Shown here: positions 34,930 through 37,872 of the stretch, in pieces | Layout of the letters: each line of letters begins with the position of its first letter | Numbering within the stretch: position 1 is the stretch's first letter | Assembly (NCBI GenBank): GCA_001777055.1 | Contig: MFCX01000007.1 | Coordinates: forward strand, 1-37,872 | Source of the DNA: Candidatus Daviesbacteria bacterium RIFCSPHIGHO2_02_FULL_39_12 | Lineage (GTDB): Bacteria > Patescibacteriota > Microgenomatia > Daviesbacterales > UBA10151 | Reading direction: 5' to 3' | DNA: 37,872 bases | Notes under the pieces: model-generated | The model's input: the letters and a program-made list of their open reading frames with translations, nothing else | Databases searched by the model: none | Told to the model about the DNA's origin: nothing | Translations under genes and position numbers: made by a program

Positions 34930-37335
34930 ATGTCTTTGTCATTTACTAAACTATTTTCTCAGGTTGATATTGAGGATGTTTCTGAGGTTGGCGGTAAAAA
35001 CGCTTCATTGGGCGAGATGATCAAAAACTTAAAACCTAAGGGCGTGCTAATACCTGAAGGCTATATAGTAACTGCTTCATCTTACAGATTTTTTTTAAAA
35101 GAAACGGGTTTAGATAATTTTATAAAAGATACTCTTAGGAATTTAAATACCCGGAACTTAGATGATTTAATCAAAAAAGGAAAAACAATTAGGGAAAAAG
35201 TTGCCGAAACTGATTTTCCTCTTAAACTAAGGGAGGCGATTAAAAAAGCCCATGATCAGGCAGAGACAAGATTTGGAAAAGATGTGGATTTCGCTGTCAG
35301 GTCCTCTGCTACAGCTGAAGATTTGCCGGGGGCTTCTTTTGCCGGTGAGCATGAAACGTATCTTAATATCCGGGGTTACGAAAATACATTAAAGGCAATT
35401 AAAATGGCAATGGCCTCTCTTTTTACCAGTCGTGCAATCTCTTACCGTACGGACAAAGGTTTCGACCACATGAAGATGGCCCTCTCGGTAGGAATTCAAA
35501 AAATGATTCGCTCTGATCTGGCCTGCTCCGGGGTTATGTTTACCTTGGATACTGAATCAGGTTTTCCTAACGTAATTATTATTAATGGATCCTGGGGATT
35601 AGGCGAGATGATAGTCCAAGGTCAGGTTACACCGGATGAGTTTTTAGTATTTAAGCCTACTTTAAATAAACCAACTTCTAAACATCTATATCATCCCCTA
35701 CTAAGTAAGACTACCGGTTCCAAACTCAAAAAGATGATTTATGCGGATAACCCTCCCACTAAGACTATCGCTACAACACAAAAAGAGCAGGAAAGCTTTT
35801 GTATATCAGATGAAGAGATACTAAAACTTGCCTCCTGGGGCGCGCTTATTGAAAACCACTACTCAAAAAAGTATGGCAAGTGGACACCTATGGATATTGA
35901 GTGGGCAAAAGATGGTCATGATGGCAAATTGTATATAGTCCAAGCCAGACCGGAAACAGTCCAATCTGTAAAGGACCGGTCAAAGATTCAGGAATATATT
36001 CGTATAGAAGAAGGCGAACAGATCTTAACAGGCGCATCTGTTGGGTCAAAGATTGCAAACGGTAAAACCAGAGTAATACTTGATGTAAAAGATATAAAGC
36101 AGTTTCAAAAGGGTGAAATCTTAATAACCCCTATCACAGATCCGGATTGGGAACCGGTAATGAAGATCGCTGCTGGCATAATCACAGATAAAGGCGGTCG
36201 GACAAGCCATGCCGCAATTGTCAGCAGAGAACTGGGAATCCCTTGTATTGTGGGTTCGGAGATGGCAACCTCCAAGATTAAAACAGGTGATGAGATAACA
36301 ATAGATACAACCGGATCAGAGGGTATAGTTTTTAAGGGTTTTTTAAAATTTAGGATTGAAGAGCACGACATAAATAAATTCCCCAGACTCAAAACTCATG
36401 TCATGTTAAACATAGCTACTCCGGATACTGCTTTTGAAAAATCTTTTTTACCAAATGATGGAGTAGGTTTGGCTCGGGAAGAATTTATTATAGCCTCAGA
36501 TATCGGGATTCACCCAATGGCCTTAGTAAACTACGATAAACTCCCCAAAGATCTTCAATCGGAAATTGATTCAAAAACTAAAGTCTTTAATAAAAAAACT
36601 GACTTTTACATTGAAAAACTAGCCTCAGGTATAGCAAAGATCGCCGCAGCCTTCTATCCAAAACCGGTAATCTTAAGATTCTCGGATTTCAAAACTAATG
36701 AATACCGCAGCCTCTTGGGAGGCGAACTTTTTGAACCCAAAGAAGAAAATCCGATGATTGGCTGGAGAGGCGCTTCACGTTATTATGATCCCAACTTTGC
36801 TCCTGCTTTTGAGCTTGAACTAAAAGCGATCAAAAAAGTAAGGGATGAGTTTGGATTAGAAAATGTAGCTGTAATGATACCCTTTTGCAGAACAGTTGAA
36901 GAAGGCAAAAAGGTTATTAAACAGATGGAACTCTCCGGTTTATCTCGTAAAAAATCAAAAAGTTTAAAAATTTATATGATGTGTGAGATACCGGGCAATG
37001 TGGTATTGGCGGACCAGTTTCTAAAAGTGTTTGATGGGATGAGTATAGGCAGTAATGATTTGGCGCAGCTAACACTGGGCATAGATCGCGACGGCAATGA
37101 AAAGATCAGATCTATAAGCAATGAAAATGATCAGGCTGTTAAAAGTCTTATCTCTGAGGTGATAAAAAAATGTAAAGCTTCTGGTAAATATGTAGGAATC
37201 TGTGGACAAGCGCCTTCAGATTATCCTGAATTTACCGAATTTCTAGTCAAGGAAGGTATAGAAAGCATCTCATTAAATCCGGACACAGTTATAAAAACTA
37301 CATTTCTTATTTACAAAACTGAGCATAATTTATAA
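34930..37335 (+). CDS. ppsA: Phosphoenolpyruvate synthase
   Basis: ORF-track start 34750 overlaps eno; ATG 34930 'MSLSFTKLFSQVDIEDVSEVGGKNASLGEM'; 'FAVRSSATAEDLPGASFAGEHETYLN', 'GGRTSHAAIVSRELGIPCIVG' (phospho-His), 'SIGSNDLAQLTLGIDRD'. Confidence 0.95.
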   Translation: MSLSFTKLFSQVDIEDVSEVGGKNASLGEMIKNLKPKGVLIPEGYIVTASSYRFFLKETGLDNFIKDTLRNLNTRNLDDLIKKGKTIREKVAETDFPLKLREAIKKAHDQAETRFGKDVDFAVRSSATAEDLPGASFAGEHETYLNIRGYENTLKAIKMAMASLFTSRAISYRTDKGFDHMKMALSVGIQKMIRSDLACSGVMFTLDTESGFPNVIIINGSWGLGEMIVQGQVTPDEFLVFKPTLNKPTSKHLYHPLLSKTTGSKLKKMIYADNPPTKTIATTQKEQESFCISDEEILKLASWGALIENHYSKKYGKWTPMDIEWAKDGHDGKLYIVQARPETVQSVKDRSKIQEYIRIEEGEQILTGASVGSKIANGKTRVILDVKDIKQFQKGEILITPITDPDWEPVMKIAAGIITDKGGRTSHAAIVSRELGIPCIVGSEMATSKIKTGDEITIDTTGSEGIVFKGFLKFRIEEHDINKFPRLKTHVMLNIATPDTAFEKSFLPNDGVGLAREEFIIASDIGIHPMALVNYDKLPKDLQSEIDSKTKVFNKKTDFYIEKLASGIAKIAAAFYPKPVILRFSDFKTNEYRSLLGGELFEPKEENPMIGWRGASRYYDPNFAPAFELELKAIKKVRDEFGLENVAVMIPFCRTVEEGKKVIKQMELSGLSRKKSKSLKIYMMCEIPGNVVLADQFLKVFDGMSIGSNDLAQLTLGIDRDGNEKIRSISNENDQAVKSLISEVIKKCKASGKYVGICGQAPSDYPEFTEFLVKEGIESISLNPDTVIKTTFLIYKTEHNL

Positions 37336-37366
37336 CTCTTGAAACATGTTCTAGACCTAGATCGGC

Positions 37367-37434
37367 GCTACGCTGGAGTGTTCGTGAACTCTTCTCACTA
37401 TCAGATGCAATTTACAGTTTAACTCCAACGTAGC
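37367..37434. repeat. Long-arm hairpin downstream of ppsA
   Basis: GCTACGCTGGAGT (37367-37379) vs ACTCCAACGTAGC (37422-37434), 12/13 complementary. Confidence 0.55.
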
Positions 37435-37603
37435 ATAAAAATGCTCTTTACATAGCCATACTCTGAGACTGTTGCTATAAACCAAGTGCAGCTATAACTT
37501 CATCTGCAGAGTTGTAAGTTCCTTCCGGAAGGTTTACCTCAAACCATTTTTTATAAGTTAATACTTGCATCTATTATTATTTTTTGAGTATTATGGTTAT
37601 CCT

Positions 37604-37777
37604 ATGGATGAACAAAATGCACAAATAGCAGAAGAAACTAATACCCCAACTCAAAATGATGCTACCCTTCTTATAAGAATTGAGGAGATGATTAAAACCC
37701 ATCTTCAACAAATTGACGGCCTATCAGAAGATATTACCAAACATAAAGATATGTTGGATGATATTTTCTTAAATTAA
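37604..37777 (+). CDS. Small hypothetical protein
   Basis: ATG 37604 'MDEQNAQIAEETNTPTQNDATLLIRIEEMIKTHLQQIDGLSEDITKHKDMLDDIFLN'. Confidence 0.5.
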   Translation: MDEQNAQIAEETNTPTQNDATLLIRIEEMIKTHLQQIDGLSEDITKHKDMLDDIFLN

Positions 37778-37872
37778 GGTGGACCCCATTGTCAATACAC
37801 TAAAACGCTGACATTACCCCACTTTGTATCTAATTAGCATAAATTAAATACTTTTGGTAGGATATTAATCCG

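Overview
This 37.9 kb window looks like a chromosomal segment of a Candidate Phyla Radiation/Patescibacteria bacterium, possibly Microgenomates-like. That placement is inference from gene content and protein style; no marker gene was searched. It encodes secreted and surface proteins (FN3, dockerin, GH-like), sugar and cell-envelope enzymes (NAD-dependent epimerase, O-antigen ligase, GH13, GT4), DinB, Obg and guanylate kinase. It also carries central-carbon genes: cupin-type phosphoglucose isomerase, fused transketolase, Rpe, G6PD, 6PGDH, ROK kinase, GpmA, enolase and PEP synthase. There are three tRNAs: Arg-TCT, His-GTG and Arg-TCG. The strongest unusual signals are: (1) one 1497-aa gene with an M48-like HExxH metallopeptidase domain at the N-terminus and an ABC1/UbiB-like kinase domain at the C-terminus, bracketed by a 61-bp near-perfect inverted repeat (56/61) plus an 11-bp direct repeat immediately 3' of tRNA-Arg, with no recombinase; (2) a compact putative ncRNA unit upstream of tRNA-His with a sigma70-like promoter, a 3-way-junction fold, three GCAA-capped hairpins and a terminator; (3) palindromic repeats inserted in frame inside dinB (two) and transketolase (one); (4) a REP-associated tyrosine transposase flanked by 17-nt direct repeats, with the same core motif elsewhere in the window; (5) a decaying sigma/sortase/surface-protein module and a chimeric pseudogene. 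All coordinates come from reading the sequence and the supplied ORF track. No homology search or folding was run.
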